The notes below the pieces were generated by a model. The model was given only the letters and a program-made list of their open reading frames with translations, was not told the DNA's origin and made no database searches. Position numbers and translations under genes: made by a program. From the NCBI RefSeq assembly GCF_005434975.1, contig NZ_SKCJ01000002.1:248001-312000 (forward strand): 64,000 nucleotides of DNA, in the 5' to 3' direction. Source of the DNA: Parerythrobacter lutipelagi. GTDB taxonomy: Bacteria > Pseudomonadota > Alphaproteobacteria > Sphingomonadales > Sphingomonadaceae. Positions 62,891 to 64,000 of the stretch are shown piece by piece; position 1 is the stretch's first letter; each line of letters begins with the position of its first letter.

Positions 62891-63549
62891 CGACAGAACC
62901 CCCGGCCGCCCGCCTCCAGATGGAAATGGTCGGCGTGGGCCGCGTTGTATTCCGGCCCCAGCACAGTGCCGAACCGCTTGCAGGCGCTCTGCTGGACGGT
63001 GCGCAGGAACTCGCGTTCCTTGCTGTTGCCGCCGCGCCAATCGCCCGCCACGCTCACCCGTCGGCCATCGGTGAGCACGAAAGCGGCAACGTCAACCGCC
63101 TCTGCCGTCGCATGGGCCGAGCGGCGGCTTGACCCGGAGACATTGCGGCAGGCGTAACTGCCCATGGTCTCGATCCGTTCGAGCGGGCTGCCGAGGATCT
63201 GCCGCGCCGCGCGGTCGACCCCGTATCGCGCCCACCCGGCCAGCGCGCTGGCTGTCGGGCAGGTTACCGGCCCCATGTTCGACAGCGCGAACTCCGACCC
63301 GTCACCGCGCAACCGCTCCACCTTGACCGCGCCGAGCGTCGAGCATCCCGCGCCGTAATAGCGGTCCGGCTGGGCGGAGAACCGCGCCCCGGTGCCGCCC
63401 AGTGCGGAGAGGCACTGCCGTGCAGCGGGCGAGGGGGCCACCATCCGCTCCGCCGTGGCGCGCGGTGCGGGGGCCTCGCGCCCCTCGGGCAGCAGGTTGC
63501 ACCCGCCCAGCGCAAACAGCGCCAAAAGACTCGCCATTCTCCATGCCAT
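62887..63549 (-). CDS. Extensin-like lipoprotein
   Basis: A 220-residue protein with a lipoprotein signal ending ALGGC and the extensin C-terminal-like domain (PF06904 type). Seen: CLSALGGTGARFSA, GPVTCPTASALAGWARYGVD, SYACRNVSGSSRRSAHATAEAVDVAAF, and AHADHFHLEAGGRGFC. The HATAEAVD and DHFH blocks resemble the metal-binding layout of LAS-type peptidoglycan peptidases, so a cell-wall role is plausible. ATG at 63549 or 63537; neither has a good ribosome site. Confidence 0.85.
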   Translation of the reverse strand: MAWRMASLLALFALGGCNLLPEGREAPAPRATAERMVAPSPAARQCLSALGGTGARFSAQPDRYYGAGCSTLGAVKVERLRGDGSEFALSNMGPVTCPTASALAGWARYGVDRAARQILGSPLERIETMGSYACRNVSGSSRRSAHATAEAVDVAAFVLTDGRRVSVAGDWRGGNSKEREFLRTVQQSACKRFGTVLGPEYNAAHADHFHLEAGGRGFCR

Positions 63550-63600
63550 GGGACGAGCATGCCACGCGCACGGTTAAAATCGCTCTAACCGGTCAGCGCG

Positions 63601-63987
63601 CTACTCCGGCGCTTCCACTTGCTGCCACAGCTCGATCTTCACCCCGTCGGGATCGAGCAGCCAGGCGAACTTGCCGTACCCCTCGTCCACGCTGTCCAGC
63701 ACCTCGACACCCTTGCCCTTCAGCTGCGCGACGAAGCCGTCCAGATCGTCGACCCGCAGATTGATCATGAAACCGCCGGTTCCGGGCTTGAGATACTCGT
63801 CATCCTTGAAATGGCTGATCAGCGAATAGGGCTTGTCCCCCGTCTCCTCGGACCAGTTCAGTTGCGGCCCGTATTCCCCGTCGATGCCGAGCACATCGCG
63901 GTACCACGCCCGCGTCGCCTCCGGGTCTTTGACGACATAAAACACGCCGCCCAGTCCGGTAATTTTGGGCCCGGTGATTTTAGCCAT
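63601..63987 (-). CDS. VOC-family (glyoxalase-like) protein
   Basis: A 128-residue vicinal-oxygen-chelate protein with the paired beta-alpha-beta-beta-beta modules: GLGGVFYVVKDPEATRAWYRDVLG and GGFMINLRVDDLDGFVAQLKGKG, closing with FAWLLDPDGVKIELWQ, where the late Glu is a usual metal ligand. GGAGAA precedes the ATG. The substrate cannot be told; the family includes glyoxalases, dioxygenases and resistance proteins. Confidence 0.88.
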   Translation of the reverse strand: MAKITGPKITGLGGVFYVVKDPEATRAWYRDVLGIDGEYGPQLNWSEETGDKPYSLISHFKDDEYLKPGTGGFMINLRVDDLDGFVAQLKGKGVEVLDSVDEGYGKFAWLLDPDGVKIELWQQVEAPE

Positions 63988-64000
63988 GGTAATTCTCCGT

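Overview
The window looks like chromosomal DNA from an alphaproteobacterium of the order Sphingomonadales, probably Erythrobacteraceae. This rests on several signs: high-GC coding DNA, a UvrB with the N-terminal extension I associate with sphingomonads, an intact hemC-hemD-mitofilin-like run, an Anbu-type proteasome-like operon, an alarmone enzyme of the bifunctional Rel/SpoT type, and tight operons with 1-4 base stop/start overlaps. The placement is inferred from gene content and recalled protein families; no database was searched.

Left part (1-8.4 kb): a lipoprotein M1 metallopeptidase cut by the window start, a patatin-like lipoprotein, a membrane protein, the Rel enzyme, a DUF1905 protein beside a palindromic intergenic repeat, an exported cyclophilin-type isomerase, and tRNA-Ser(GGA). 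Accessory region (8.4-15.9 kb): two tandem islands appear inserted at the 3' end of that tRNA. Partial copies of the tRNA end lie at 10847-10856 and 15875-15889, with integrase-arm-like repeats, but no integrase is visible. Island 1 carries a phage-type repressor and a small alarmone-hydrolase-like protein whose gene overlaps an unknown partner. Island 2 carries a LuxR-type regulator divergent from a large YadA-like trimeric adhesin. After the islands come an exported TPR-CHAT (caspase-like) protein and a three-gene operon of two membrane proteins plus a DyP-type peroxidase.

Middle part (23.5-43.7 kb): the last two steps of tyrosine catabolism (maiA, fahA), glutaryl-CoA dehydrogenase, acetyl-CoA synthetase followed by a lasso-peptide B2-type protease gene, a response regulator, envelope proteins (OmpA, a VWA lipoprotein with a TonB-plug-like segment), a flippase, gpsA, tsaD, hemC, hemD, a mitofilin-like protein, a ubiquinone hydroxylase, and a permease fused to FG-GAP/UnbV repeats.

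The most interesting region is 43.7-51.4 kb, which reads as a lasso-peptide gene cluster. It has a 45-codon precursor at 46369-46506 (predicted core AGPVRRTIEDPFYNPS), a PqqD-like leader-binding protein, an asparagine-synthetase-like cyclase, and many candidate tailoring enzymes: an HPr-kinase-like kinase, two sulfotransferases, an Asp/Asn beta-hydroxylase, a nucleotidyltransferase and a glycosyltransferase. It has no protease gene, transporter or isopeptidase of its own. The only B2-type protease is 17 kb away, behind acs.

Right part (51.4-64 kb): DsbD-type disulfide reductase, uvrB, a 2OG-oxygenase-like protein, the ATP-grasp/alpha-E/transglutaminase/Anbu operon, a LuxR-type regulator with a degenerate receiver, an extensin-like lipoprotein and a VOC protein.
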